The translations under genes and the position numbers were made by a program. Positions 1 through 10,359 of a DNA stretch of 64,000 bases are shown one piece after another. Each line of letters starts with the position of its first letter. Positions within the stretch are counted from its first letter, which is position 1. The notes beneath the pieces were generated by a model. It searched no databases. It was not told the origin of the DNA and saw only the letters and a list, made by a program, of their open reading frames with translations. The DNA is from Mycobacterium barrassiae (GTDB lineage Bacteria; Actinomycetota; Actinomycetes; Mycobacteriales; Mycobacteriaceae): positions 115,769-179,768 of the forward strand of contig NZ_JACKUK010000042.1 in the NCBI RefSeq assembly GCF_025822765.1, read 5' to 3'.

Positions 1-618
1 GGATCGGATCGCGGCAAGCGCGTCGAGCACCACGCGGATACGGCCCGACACCGAGTCGCCGCGGTAGTCGTCGGTGCGCCGGTTGCGTTGCGGGGCGAGG
101 AACGAGCCGAGGAACATGTAGCCGTGGGCGGCGTGCACTTCGATGCCGTCGTACCCGGCCTCGGCGGCGCGCCGGACTGCCGCCTTGAACAGATCGAAAA
201 CCTCGACCAGCTGTTCGCGCGTGACCTCCGCAGAGGGACGGCCGGTCAGGTACGACGGAATCACCGACGGCCCGATCGACGTCACGCCGTACATCTCCGG
301 CCCGAGCCCGTCGGGTCCGGCATGCACGATCTGCGGCTGGATCTTGGCACCGTGTTCGTGCACCACATCGACCAGTGCGCGATGCGCGTCGACCGCCTCG
401 TCGGTGGCCAGGTGCAGCCCGCCCGGTGTCTCAGGGTGCCGATGATCGATGCCGGTCGCGCCGACGGTGATCAATCCGACGCCGCCCGCAGCCCGCGCGG
501 CGAAGTAGTCGCGGGTGCGCGCCGACGGCAGCCCTTCGGGGGTGCCGTACAGGGTCTCCATCGGCGACATCACCATGCGATTGCGCAGCGACATCGCGCC
601 GATCCTGCCCGGCGCCAA
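1..618 (-). CDS. NADH:flavin oxidoreductase, OYE family (N-terminal part)
   Basis: The gene runs off the left window edge, and about 206 codons are visible. The N-terminal half of an Old Yellow Enzyme-type FMN barrel can be read: an N-terminal LAPGRIG...LRNRMVMSPMET stretch, a QIVHAG strand, and the HAAHGY segment near residue 162 followed by FLAPQRNRR. Family members reduce activated C=C bonds using NAD(P)H; the substrate here is unknown. It follows adhB in the leftward operon. The start is uncertain: family members usually begin one to ten residues before YPNL, but the in-frame codon at 639-637 is ATA, and the reading frame opens at the adhB stop. TTG at 618 is the only start-like codon before the first ATG, which lies at about position 579. 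Confidence 0.8.
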   Translation of the reverse strand, partial: MAPGRIGAMSLRNRMVMSPMETLYGTPEGLPSARTRDYFAARAAGGVGLITVGATGIDHRHPETPGGLHLATDEAVDAHRALVDVVHEHGAKIQPQIVHAGPDGLGPEMYGVTSIGPSVIPSYLTGRPSAEVTREQLVEVFDLFKAAVRRAAEAGYDGIEVHAAHGYMFLGSFLAPQRNRRTDDYRGDSVSGRIRVVLDALAAIRS

Positions 619-645
619 CAGGTTTGGATACCCGCTTATCGCGGG

Positions 646-1776
646 CTACCGATCCTCGTCGGTATAGCGGATGACACCGCGGATGTTGCGGCCCTGCAGC
701 ATGTCCTGGTAGCCGTCGTTGATCTGCTCCAGCTTGTACTGCCGGGTCACCATGTCGTCGAGGTTGAGCTTGCCCGCCTTGTACATCGACAGCAGCTGCG
801 GGATGTCGAAGTGCGGGTTACCGCCACCGAAGATGGTGCCCTGCAGGTTCTTCTGCATCAGGGTCAGCAGCGACAGGTTCAGCTTCACGTCCGTCTCGGC
901 CATGTTGGCGACGGCGGTCACCACGCAGGTGCCGCCCTTGGACGTGCAGTTGAGGTAGTTGTCGATGTCCTCGCCCTTGAGCTCGCCGGTGGTGATGATC
1001 GTCTTCCTCGCCATCAGGCCTGCGGTGACCTCGGCGATGCCGGCCATTGCGGCGAACACGTCGGGATAGACGTGGGTGGCGCCGAACTTCAGCGCCTGAT
1101 CGCGCTTCCACTCGACGGGGTCGATGGCGAAGATGTGGCGGGCGCCCGCGTTCACCGCACCCTGCAGCGCACCCATGCCCACGCCGCCGATGCCGAAGAT
1201 CGCGACGTCCTCACCCGGGCGGATGTCCGCGCTGCGCACGGCCGAGCCGTAGCCGGTGGTCACACCGCAGCCGACGAGGCAGGCCACCTCGAACGGGATG
1301 GACGGGTCGATCTTCACCACCGAGCTCTTGTGCACGACCATGTACGGGCTGAACGTGCCGAGCAGCGTCATCGGAATGACCGGCTTGCCGTCGGCGGTGT
1401 GCACCCGGTTGGTGCCGTCGGACACCGCGGTGCCGGTGAGCAGCAGCGCGCCCAGGTCGCAGAGGTTGCGCTGGCCGCTCTGACAGGTCGGACACTCACC
1501 GCAGGACGGGATGAACGAGAGCACCACGTGATCGCCGGGTGCGACGTTCTCGACGCCGGGGCCGACCTCGAGCACGATGCCCGCGCCCTCGTGTCCGCCC
1601 AGCACCGGGAAGCCGGCCATCGGGATGTCCCCGGTGACCAGGTGATGGTCGGAGTGGCACATGCCAGACGCTTCCATCTGGATCTTGACCTCGTCTTTCA
1701 CGGGGTCGCCGATCTCGATTTCCTCGATTGACCACGGCTGGTTGAAGTCGTAGATCAGAGCGCCTTTTGTCTTCAT
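646..1776 (-). CDS. adhB: Zinc-dependent alcohol dehydrogenase (AdhB type, NDMA-dependent family)
   Basis: This 376-residue medium-chain alcohol dehydrogenase would oxidise a primary alcohol to an aldehyde with a bound nicotinamide cofactor. Visible catalytic zinc ligands are Cys40 (GMCHSDHH), His62-Glu63 (GHEGAG) and the later CLVGCG cysteine. Four structural-zinc cysteines lie at 92, 95, 98 and 106. A GIGGVGMG Rossmann loop is near residue 197. The sequence closely matches what is known of mycobacterial AdhB (Rv0761c). ATG 1776 was preferred to ATG 1782 because GGAAGG lies 9 nt before the former and only 3 nt before the latter. It sits downstream of the cyp51/ferredoxin genes, so an alcohol product of the P450s is a reasonable but unproven substrate. 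Confidence 0.9.
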   Translation of the reverse strand: MKTKGALIYDFNQPWSIEEIEIGDPVKDEVKIQMEASGMCHSDHHLVTGDIPMAGFPVLGGHEGAGIVLEVGPGVENVAPGDHVVLSFIPSCGECPTCQSGQRNLCDLGALLLTGTAVSDGTNRVHTADGKPVIPMTLLGTFSPYMVVHKSSVVKIDPSIPFEVACLVGCGVTTGYGSAVRSADIRPGEDVAIFGIGGVGMGALQGAVNAGARHIFAIDPVEWKRDQALKFGATHVYPDVFAAMAGIAEVTAGLMARKTIITTGELKGEDIDNYLNCTSKGGTCVVTAVANMAETDVKLNLSLLTLMQKNLQGTIFGGGNPHFDIPQLLSMYKAGKLNLDDMVTRQYKLEQINDGYQDMLQGRNIRGVIRYTDEDR

Positions 1777-1872
1777 CCGCATGTGCCTTCCGCTAGAGCT
1801 AGTGAGGCCAGACTAGAGCCATTAGTTAGATAGGTCACGGCCACCCCCAATCAACTGCTTGGTGGCCGCAAA

Positions 1873-2412
1873 TCACCAGATGGGAACGGGTGCCTGTCCC
1901 AGCGGGTAGTAGCCGGGCAGCTTCTCGCCCGACAGGGAACGTTCGATGCGCTTCTGCATGGCAGGGGTCAGGTCGCCGGACTCGATGAGCTTCGCGTAGC
2001 CCTTCGCCACGTGGCCGAAGTCGAAGAAGTCGCGCTGCCACTCGATCAGCAGTTGGTCGTTGAGCCGGAACCAGCTGCCGCCGATCCCGTAGATCTCGGC
2101 GGTGGTGCCGTCGCTCTTGTTGGCGATCTGCTTCCAGAAGCCGACGATCTCGTTCTGTTTCTCGTCGATCAGGGTGCGCTGGTACTCGTAGTACCAGTTC
2201 TCCAAGCCCTGCATCTCCAGCCCGAGGGCGATGTCGCGGATCTCCTGCTTGCCCACGCACATGACGTCTTCCTTGGGGCCGATGTTCCAGCCGTAGGTGG
2301 CGTCGTCGGTGTAGAACTCGGCCAGATTCGTCCAGTCGCCGGCTGCCTCGGAGTCCTTGTTGGCCTGCAGCCAGCGCTGGACCCAATCTTCCAGTTGTTC
2401 TCTTGACGCCAT
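1873..2412 (-). CDS. NTF2/SnoaL-like protein (Rv0762c type)
   Basis: A 179-residue protein with the look of the SnoaL/NTF2-like fold: an N-terminal helical stretch (LEDWVQRWLQANKDS), then FYTDDATYGWNIGP, later strands and the segment WQRDFFDFGH. Members are small isomerase-, hydratase- or binding-type proteins, and no catalytic role can be assigned here. It is the partner of ferredoxin and cyp51 in the same order as in M. tuberculosis. Two starts are possible. ATG 2418 overlaps the ferredoxin TGA as ATGA, and ATG 2412 has AAGGA at proper distance, so 2412 was chosen. Confidence 0.8.
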   Translation of the reverse strand: MASREQLEDWVQRWLQANKDSEAAGDWTNLAEFYTDDATYGWNIGPKEDVMCVGKQEIRDIALGLEMQGLENWYYEYQRTLIDEKQNEIVGFWKQIANKSDGTTAEIYGIGGSWFRLNDQLLIEWQRDFFDFGHVAKGYAKLIESGDLTPAMQKRIERSLSGEKLPGYYPLGQAPVPIW

Positions 2413-2414
2413 TG

Positions 2415-3987
<1,573 letters not shown>

Positions 3988-3991
<4 letters not shown>

Positions 3992-4812
3992 GACGGCATT
4001 CCCTCCTCACCGAGAGCGAGCTTCTGTCGGTCTGTGATTTCGGCCAACGGGGCTTCGGGCTGCAGCTCCATATTCGCGATGAACCCGCCGCGCGGTGTCT
4101 CGGCGACGAATGTGATGGCGCGGGCCAGGTCGTCGGCGCGCAGGAAGTAGTCGTGCCGGGCCTGACCCCACTTCGCCCAGTCCTCCAGCGCCGGGCCGAC
4201 CAGCTCGGCGGGCAGGCTCCATCCCATCGACGTCTTCGTCGGGCCGGGGTGCACGATCGATGCGCGCACGCCGGTGCCCTCGAGCTCCATCTGGTAGTTG
4301 GTGACCATTGCGACCAGGCCCGCCTTGGCGGCGCCGTAGGCGCCCATGTGCGGCCGTTGCCGCAGTGCCACATCGGATCCGACGAAGATCAGATCGCCGC
4401 GCCGGCGTTCGATCATGCCGGGCAGCACCGCGGTGGCCACCCGGTTCGCGCCGATCAGATGGATCTGGATCTGCGACTCGAAATCCTCGGTGCTGATGTC
4501 GGCGAGCTTGCCGAAGTAGGTGTCGCCTGCGCCGGCGACCAGCACCTCGATCTCACCGAGTTCCGAGATGGTCTGTTCGACAGCGGACTTCACGGAGTCC
4601 GGGTCGGTGACGTCGAGGTGTACGGGGATCGCCTCGCCGCCGTCGGCGCGGATCTTGGCGACGATCTCCTCGAGTTTCTCCACCCGGCGGGCGCCGAGCG
4701 CGACGGGGAAGCCATTGCGGGCCAGCCGGATCGCGGTCGCCTCACCGATTCCGGAGGAGGCGCCTGCGACGAGCGCCGGACGACGGTCGGGCAGCGGGTC
4801 AAAGCGTGGCAT
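3988..4812 (-). CDS. Short-chain dehydrogenase/reductase (Rv0765c type)
   Basis: A 274-residue classical SDR. It has a nucleotide-binding GASSGIGEA loop near residue 17, an AGAGD element in place of NNAG, and a catalytic Tyr-Lys pair in AYGAAKAG. It lies between cyp123 and cyp51 and overlaps the cyp51 start by 4 nt. A role in oxidising or reducing an alcohol or ketone made by the neighbouring P450s is inferred from context only. Confidence 0.88.
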
Positions 4813-4846
4813 GCCTAAGCCTTTCGGTTCTCACAGCCTTTCGGTC

Positions 4847-6061
4847 TCACCGGACCTGAACGGAGACGGGGAGGTGAGCGAACCCGCGGACATTGCTCGA
4901 GTGGACGCGGACGGCGCTGGCCTCGTCGACCTCGTATCCGCGGATTCGCTTGAACAACTCGGCCAGTGCCACTCGGGCCTCCATCCGTGCGAGATGGGCA
5001 CCGAGGCAGAAATGGGCACCGCTGCCGAAACTCATGAGCTTCGAACCGATTTCCCGCCCGATGACGAAGTCGTCGGGATTATCGAAGACCCGCTCATCGC
5101 GGTGCGCCGAGCCGGGGAGCAGCAACAGTACGTCACCGTCGGGAATGACGGTGTCGTAAAGCTCCAGCTCGCCGGCGACCGTGCGGGCGAGGATCTGGCT
5201 GGAGGTGTCGAACCGCAGCGTCTCCTCCACCCACAGCGGAATGCGCTCCAGATCCTCGAACACCGGGCCGATCTGGTCGGGGTTACGGTGCCCCCAGAAC
5301 GCGGCATTGGCAAGCAGTTTGGTGGTGGTCTCGTTGCCCGCGATCACCATGAGGAACATGAAGCCGATGATCTCGTCGTCGGTGAGGCGGTCACCGTCGA
5401 TCTCGGCTTCCAGCAACGCTGTCGTCAGGTCGTCGGTCGCCTTCTTCCGGCGTTCCTTGACCATGTCCTGGTAGTAGACGATGAGATTGAGCGACGCCTC
5501 GATCGCCGACTCCGGCACATCGGTGACGCCGTCGTCGCGGTGCATCACCGCGTCGGCCCATGCACGCACCTGCGTCCGATCGGCCTCGGGCACACCCATC
5601 AGCTCCGAGATGACGTCCATCGGCAGCTTTCCCGCGAATTCGTCGACGTAGTCGACGATGCCGCTGTCGCGGGCGATGGCCAGCATGTTGTCGAGGTGCT
5701 GGACTGCGATCTCGGTGACGCGCGGCTCGAGCTCGCGGATGCGTCGCGGCGTGAAACCCTTTGACACCAAGGTCCGCAACCGCAGGTGCGCCGGATCGTC
5801 CATCGCCAGAAACGACATGGTCTTCGACGCGTGCGGACCGCGCGAAGCCGGATCCAGTGACACCCCGAACTTGTTGGACAGAGTGGTGCTGTTGCGGAAT
5901 CCCTGCAGCACGTCCGCATGTCGTGACAACGCCCAGAAGCCGAGCTTCTCGTTGTGGTAGAGCGGAGCCTCGTCACGCAGCCGCTTGTAGTACGGGTACG
6001 GATCCTCGTGGAAGTCGTAGTCGTATGGATCGAGGAGCAGTTCGCCGGTCGCAGCGCTCAT
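4847..6061 (-). CDS. cyp123: Cytochrome P450, CYP123-like
   Basis: This 404-residue bacterial class I P450 has the I-helix AGNETTTK, the ExxR helix in ETLRFD, and the haem-binding loop FGSGAHFCLG followed by AHLARME. Its position between the TetR gene and the SDR/cyp51 genes matches cyp123 (Rv0766c) of M. tuberculosis, which is why the symbol is used. The physiological substrate is not established. It starts 4 nt inside the TetR gene, so the two are probably translationally coupled. Confidence 0.88.
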   Translation of the reverse strand: MSAATGELLLDPYDYDFHEDPYPYYKRLRDEAPLYHNEKLGFWALSRHADVLQGFRNSTTLSNKFGVSLDPASRGPHASKTMSFLAMDDPAHLRLRTLVSKGFTPRRIRELEPRVTEIAVQHLDNMLAIARDSGIVDYVDEFAGKLPMDVISELMGVPEADRTQVRAWADAVMHRDDGVTDVPESAIEASLNLIVYYQDMVKERRKKATDDLTTALLEAEIDGDRLTDDEIIGFMFLMVIAGNETTTKLLANAAFWGHRNPDQIGPVFEDLERIPLWVEETLRFDTSSQILARTVAGELELYDTVIPDGDVLLLLPGSAHRDERVFDNPDDFVIGREIGSKLMSFGSGAHFCLGAHLARMEARVALAELFKRIRGYEVDEASAVRVHSSNVRGFAHLPVSVQVR

Positions 6062-6666
6062 TTGTCCTCTCCGAGGATGAGGCCGACCACATAGCTGAGG
6101 CGATCGGCGATCTGGTGATAGGTGAAGGCACCGCTTCCGGCGTTGACCAATGCGCCGAAGAAGGTCATCTCCAACGCGGCCAGGGTGCGAGGGTCGGCAT
6201 CGGGGCCGAGGGCCGAGCGGATGCGGCGGTGGATCTCCGCGCCGATGCGGTCGCGGACCGCCCGCACCGCGTCGTCGTTCCCACCCAGCAGAGCGGTTGT
6301 GCAGGCCGCGGCCACCTCGGGTTCGTCGGCGACCGTCAGCGCCATGCTGCGCAGTGTCTTCTCGACACGCTCAACTCTGCTGTCGTTGACGTCGGTGAAG
6401 TAGGGCACCCGGCGGATCAGGTTCAGGTAGACCTCGGCGATCAGGTGGTTCTTCGATGAGAAATAGGTGTAGGCGGTGGCCGGTGCGACCTTGGCCCGTG
6501 CCGCAACCGCCCGCACCGTGAGGTCCGCATACGAGGACTCGCGCAGCATCTCCACGCCGGCGGCGAGCACCTTGTTGAAGGTCTCCTCCTGCCGACGGTT
6601 GCGCGGCGTTTCCCCTGGCTGCGGGGAAGGTGGCGAGGTGATCGCGACCACGGGATCACTGGACAC
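6058..6666 (-). CDS. TetR-family regulator of the cyp123/cyp51 operon (Rv0767c type)
   Basis: A 202-residue TetR protein whose helix-turn-helix is VRAVAARAKVAPATAYTYFSS (about residues 47-67), with a divergent ligand-binding C-terminal domain. It is the first gene of the leftward operon and is divergent from aldA. GTG 6666 was taken as start because no ATG precedes the helix-turn-helix in this frame; reading on upstream would give an implausible antisense extension over aldA. The GTG lies inside a GGACA-NN-TGTCC palindrome, so the protein probably represses its own transcription. Confidence 0.85.
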   Translation of the reverse strand: MSSDPVVAITSPPSPQPGETPRNRRQEETFNKVLAAGVEMLRESSYADLTVRAVAARAKVAPATAYTYFSSKNHLIAEVYLNLIRRVPYFTDVNDSRVERVEKTLRSMALTVADEPEVAAACTTALLGGNDDAVRAVRDRIGAEIHRRIRSALGPDADPRTLAALEMTFFGALVNAGSGAFTYHQIADRLSYVVGLILGEDK

Positions 6667-6672
6667 ATGTCC
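6661..6672. promoter_or_regulatory. Candidate TetR operator, copy 1
   Basis: The sequence GGACACATGTCC is an inverted repeat of 5-bp arms GGACA/TGTCC with a 2-nt spacer, placed over the start codon of the TetR gene. A further GGACA half-site follows at 6681-6685. The same arms and spacing recur upstream of aldA, so both sites are read as operators of the TetR protein encoded here (inference). Confidence 0.6.
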
Positions 6673-6772
6673 AACGTATCGGACAAGGGTCTGATGAGGC
6701 AAGTGTGCAGCTAAAACGCCGCATCCTTGCTTAAGGCGGCGAAGTGAGGCTAAGGTTCGACCTAGCAGCATC

Positions 6773-6784
6773 GGACAGTTGTCC
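6773..6784. promoter_or_regulatory. Candidate TetR operator, copy 2, upstream of aldA
   Basis: GGACAGTTGTCC is the second palindrome with arms GGACA/TGTCC and a 2-nt spacer. It ends 24 nt before the aldA start codon, where it would overlap the transcription start or early leader. Together with the copy at 6661 it would let one TetR protein control both divergent operons. Confidence 0.6.
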
Positions 6785-6808
6785 AGCAACGCGAACACAG
6801 GAGTTCGG

Positions 6809-8278
6809 ATGGGAATCCTCGCCGATCGCGAGAGTCGTCTGCTCATCGACGGCGAGCTCGTCGCCGGCAGCGCGGGCACGTTTGAGACGGTCAACCCGGC
6901 TACCGAGGAGGTGCTCGGCGTCGCTGCCGATGCGAGCGCCGACGACATGGGCCGCGCGATCGAGGCGGCGCGACGCGCATTCGACGAGACCGGGTGGTCA
7001 ACCGACACCGAGCTGCGCGTGCGCAGCATCCGCCAACTCCAGCAGGCGATGCGCGACCACATCGAGGAACTGCGCGAGTTGACGATCGCCGAAGTGGGCG
7101 CCCCGCGGATGCTGACCGGCGCCGCACAGCTCGAAGGTCCGGTCGAGGACTTGAGCTTCGGTGCCGAGACGGCCGAGTCATACGCTTGGACAACAGATCT
7201 CGGCGTGGCATCGCCGATGGGTATCAAGACCCACCGCACCATCGCACGCGAGGCGATCGGCGTCGTCGGCGCCATCACGCCGTGGAACTTTCCCCACCAG
7301 ATCAACCTCGCCAAACTGGGTCCCGCGCTGGCGGCGGGCAACACGGTGGTGCTCAAGCCCGCACCCGACACACCCTGGTGCGCAGCGGTTCTGGGTGAAC
7401 TGATTCGCGAGCACACCGACATCCCGCCTGGGGTGGTCAACATCGTCACCTCCAGCGATCACGGTGTCGGTGCGCTGCTGTCGAAAGATCCCCGGGTGGA
7501 CATGGTTTCGTTCACCGGGTCGACGAACACCGGCCGCGCGGTGATGGCCGACGGTGCGCCCACGCTGAAGAAGGTGTTCCTGGAACTCGGCGGCAAGTCC
7601 GCGTTACTGGTGCTCGACGACGCCGACCTGGCGGGTGCCTGTTCGATGTCGGCCTTCACGGCGTCAATGCACGCGGGACAAGGGTGTGCGATCACGACCC
7701 GACTGGTGGTGCCGAGGGCTCGTTACGACGAAGCTGTCGAGGCGGCCGCGGCCACGATGGCAGGGCTGCGGCCGGGGGACCCCAACGATGCGGGAACCAT
7801 CTGCGGGCCGCTGATCTCCGAACGGCAGCGTGAACGCGTACAGGGCTATCTGGACTCGGCCTCCGACGAAGGCGGCAAGTTCGCCTGCGGCGGAGGGCGT
7901 CCCGCCGATCGTGACACCGGCTTCTTCATCGAGCCGACGGTCATCGCGGGTCTGGACAACAACGCCAAGGTGGCCCGCGAGGAGATCTTCGGGCCGGTGC
8001 TGACGGTCATCGCGCACGACGGCGACGACGATGCCGTGCGCATCGCCAACGACTCGCCCTACGGCCTGTCGGGCACGGTGTTCAGCTCCGACCCCGACCG
8101 TGCGGCCGCCATCGCCGCCCGGCTGCGCGTCGGCACCGTCAACGTCAACGGCGGCGTCTGGTATTCGGCAGACATGCCGTTCGGCGGCTACAAGCAGTCC
8201 GGTATCGGCCGGGAGATGGGGCTCGCGGGATTCGAGGAGTACCTCGAGATCAAAGCCATTGCGACAGCGGTCAGTTAG
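6809..8278 (+). CDS. aldA: NAD(P)-dependent aldehyde dehydrogenase AldA (Rv0768 type)
   Basis: A 489-residue aldehyde dehydrogenase that oxidises aldehydes to acids. The family's signature residues are present: TPWNFP at 157-162, Lys183 in VLKPAP, general-base Glu259 in LELGGKS, and the nucleophile Cys293 in GQGCA. The start is ATG 6809, with AGGAG centred 8 nt upstream. It opens a five-gene rightward operon and faces the adhB-containing operon, so an alcohol-to-aldehyde-to-acid relay between AdhB and AldA is plausible. Confidence 0.92.
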   Translation: MGILADRESRLLIDGELVAGSAGTFETVNPATEEVLGVAADASADDMGRAIEAARRAFDETGWSTDTELRVRSIRQLQQAMRDHIEELRELTIAEVGAPRMLTGAAQLEGPVEDLSFGAETAESYAWTTDLGVASPMGIKTHRTIAREAIGVVGAITPWNFPHQINLAKLGPALAAGNTVVLKPAPDTPWCAAVLGELIREHTDIPPGVVNIVTSSDHGVGALLSKDPRVDMVSFTGSTNTGRAVMADGAPTLKKVFLELGGKSALLVLDDADLAGACSMSAFTASMHAGQGCAITTRLVVPRARYDEAVEAAAATMAGLRPGDPNDAGTICGPLISERQRERVQGYLDSASDEGGKFACGGGRPADRDTGFFIEPTVIAGLDNNAKVAREEIFGPVLTVIAHDGDDDAVRIANDSPYGLSGTVFSSDPDRAAAIAARLRVGTVNVNGGVWYSADMPFGGYKQSGIGREMGLAGFEEYLEIKAIATAVS

Positions 8279-8288
8279 GAGACATCGG

Positions 8289-9053
8289 GTGGGACTTTAC
8301 GGAGATCAGTTCACCGACAAGGTGGCGATCGTCACCGGTGCCGGTGGCGGCATCGGGCAGGCGTACGCCGAAGCGCTGGCCCGGGAGGGCGCGGCGGTCG
8401 TGGTCGCCGACATCAACGTCGAAGGCGCGCAGAAGGTCGCCGACGGCATCAAAGGGGAGGGCGGTAACGCGTTGGCAGTGCGCGTCGACGTGTCCGATCC
8501 CGATTCGGCCAAAGAGATGGCGGCGCAGACGCTTTCGGAGTTCGGTGGTATCGACTACCTGGTCAACAACGCCGCGATCTTCGGCGGCATGAAGCTCGAC
8601 TTCCTCATCACTGTCGACTGGGACTACTACAAGAAGTTCATGAGCGTGAACATGGACGGCGCACTGCTGTGCACCCGCGCGGTCTACAAGAAGATGGCCA
8701 AGCGCGGCGGCGGTGCGATCATCAACCAGTCGTCCACCGCGGCGTGGCTCTACTCGAACTTCTACGGGCTGGCCAAGGTCGGCATCAACGGCCTCACACA
8801 GCAGCTCGCGACCGAACTGGGCGGGCAGAACATCCGCGTCAACGCCATCGCGCCGGGGCCAATCGACACCGAGGCCAACCGGACCACCACTCCGCAGGAG
8901 ATGGTCGCCGACATCGTCAAGAACATTCCGCTGTCGCGGATGGGGCAGCCTGAGGATCTGGTCGGCATGTGCCTGTTCCTGCTGTCGGACCAGGCCAAGT
9001 GGATCACCGGGCAGATCTTCAATGTCGACGGCGGACAGATAATTCGGTCATGA
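8289..9053 (+). CDS. Short-chain dehydrogenase/reductase (Rv0769 type)
   Basis: A 254-residue SDR with GAGGGIGQA cofactor loop near residue 16, NNAA, and a catalytic YGLAK near residue 158. The C-terminus ends in NVDGGQIIRS, normal for classical SDRs. The GTG start at 8289 follows the aldA stop by 10 nt with a GGAGA element between. Its stop overlaps the next start (ATGA), indicating coupling with the 3-hydroxyisobutyrate-dehydrogenase-like gene. Confidence 0.88.
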   Translation: MGLYGDQFTDKVAIVTGAGGGIGQAYAEALAREGAAVVVADINVEGAQKVADGIKGEGGNALAVRVDVSDPDSAKEMAAQTLSEFGGIDYLVNNAAIFGGMKLDFLITVDWDYYKKFMSVNMDGALLCTRAVYKKMAKRGGGAIINQSSTAAWLYSNFYGLAKVGINGLTQQLATELGGQNIRVNAIAPGPIDTEANRTTTPQEMVADIVKNIPLSRMGQPEDLVGMCLFLLSDQAKWITGQIFNVDGGQIIRS

Positions 9054-9904
9054 GCACTGACGACATCAAGCTCGGCTATATCGGCCTCGGCAACATGGGG
9101 GCGCCGATGGCCAAGCGACTGGTCGACTGGCCGGGCGGCGTGATCGTGTACGACGTGCGCGCCGAGGCGATGACGCCGCTCGCAGAGGCGGGCGCCACGC
9201 TGGCCGACAGTGTGGCCGATGTCGCCGCCGCCGAAATCATCAGTGTGACGGTGCTGAACGACGCGCAGGTGCGTGAGGTCGTCACCGAGCTCGCAGGCAA
9301 TGCCAAACCCGGCACCGTCATCGCCATCCACTCGACGATCAGCCCCGATACCGCGGTGGAGCTGGCGGAGCAGTTGCGGCCGCAGGGAATTCACATCGTG
9401 GACGCGCCGGTCAGCGGCGGCGGCGGCGCGGCGGAGAAAGGCGAGCTCGCTGTGATGGTGGGCGCCGATCGCGACGTCTACGAGCGGATCAAACCGGCAT
9501 TCAAGCAATGGGCGTCGCTGGTGATCCACGCAGGCGAACCGGGTGCGGGAACCCGAATGAAGTTGGCCCGCAACATGTTGACGTTCACCTCCTACGCCGC
9601 GGCGTGCGAGGCGATGAAACTCGCCGAAGCGGCAGGACTGAATCTGGGTGCGCTCGGCCGGGTGGTACGTCACAGTGACGCGCAGAGCGGCGGTCCCGGC
9701 GCCATCATCGTCCGCGAGGACATGAGAGAGCTGACACCCGACCATTGGTTGTTCGACGCCTTCACCCACACCCGGGGTCTCGGCGAAAAGGATTTGAGCT
9801 TGGCCTTGGAGCTCGGCGATGCCAACAACGTCGAACTCCCGCTGGCCCAGATCGCACTGCAGCGGCTCGCCGAGGGGCTCGGCGTTCCGCACCCGAAGGA
9901 GTGA
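9050..9904 (+). CDS. 3-hydroxyisobutyrate dehydrogenase-like oxidoreductase (Rv0770 type)
   Basis: A 284-residue beta-hydroxyacid dehydrogenase. It has an N-terminal Rossmann motif GYIGLGNMGAPMA near residue 9, the substrate-binding DAPVSGGGGAAEKG near residue 120, and the helix containing the presumed catalytic lysine (TRMKLARNML). Members act on 3-hydroxyisobutyrate, tartronate semialdehyde or related short acids. Which one applies here cannot be read from sequence. Start ATG 9050 overlaps the preceding stop. Confidence 0.88.
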   Translation: MSTDDIKLGYIGLGNMGAPMAKRLVDWPGGVIVYDVRAEAMTPLAEAGATLADSVADVAAAEIISVTVLNDAQVREVVTELAGNAKPGTVIAIHSTISPDTAVELAEQLRPQGIHIVDAPVSGGGGAAEKGELAVMVGADRDVYERIKPAFKQWASLVIHAGEPGAGTRMKLARNMLTFTSYAAACEAMKLAEAAGLNLGALGRVVRHSDAQSGGPGAIIVREDMRELTPDHWLFDAFTHTRGLGEKDLSLALELGDANNVELPLAQIALQRLAEGLGVPHPKE

Positions 9905-9906
9905 GC

Positions 9907-10359
9907 ATGGACGAACAGCGCCGCAAGGGCCTCGAGAAGATGAACGAGGTCTACGGCTGGGAGATGCCCAACATCGAAGGGGACCCCTACTTCGATCTCA
10001 CCGTCGACCATCTGTTCGGCAGCATCTGGACGCGGCCGGGACTGTCGATGCGGGACAAACGGATCATGACGCTCACTGTGGTCACCGCGGTCGGAAACGC
10101 CGACCTCGCCGAGATCCAGGCGAATGCGGCGCTGGCCAACGGCGAGCTGACCGAGACCGAGCTCAAGGAGATGGCGATCTTCCTCACGCACTACCTCGGC
10201 TTCCCGCTCGGGTCCAAGCTCGACGGCGTCGTCTCCTCGGTGATCAAGAAGCGCCAGAAAGCCGCGGAGCGGGGCGAGGGCGAGGACAAGAAGGCGAACG
10301 TCAACGCCGCGGTCCACATGCACTCCGGGGGCAAGGTCCATGACAAGCATGACAAGTAG
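9907..10359 (+). CDS. Carboxymuconolactone decarboxylase-family protein (Rv0771 type)
   Basis: A 150-residue all-helical protein with the CMD-family core: SMRDKRIMTLTVVTAVGN, then ELTETELKEMAIFLTHYLGFP. There is no cysteine, so the CxxC peroxidase chemistry of AhpD relatives is excluded and a decarboxylase- or binding-type role is more likely. The last 40 residues are lysine- and histidine-rich and probably disordered. It starts 2 nt after the preceding stop. Confidence 0.85.
   Translation: MDEQRRKGLEKMNEVYGWEMPNIEGDPYFDLTVDHLFGSIWTRPGLSMRDKRIMTLTVVTAVGNADLAEIQANAALANGELTETELKEMAIFLTHYLGFPLGSKLDGVVSSVIKKRQKAAERGEGEDKKANVNAAVHMHSGGKVHDKHDK

Noticed and set aside
88-1731. Long open frame on the plus strand, 547 codons
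   Set aside because: It is antisense to adhB and the OYE gene and has the low-complexity composition typical of high-GC shadow frames. The minus-strand genes have clear motifs.
6667-7449. Upstream extension of the TetR frame, giving 463 residues
   Set aside because: The extension is antisense to aldA, whose motifs and length are correct. The TetR fold begins at GTG 6666.
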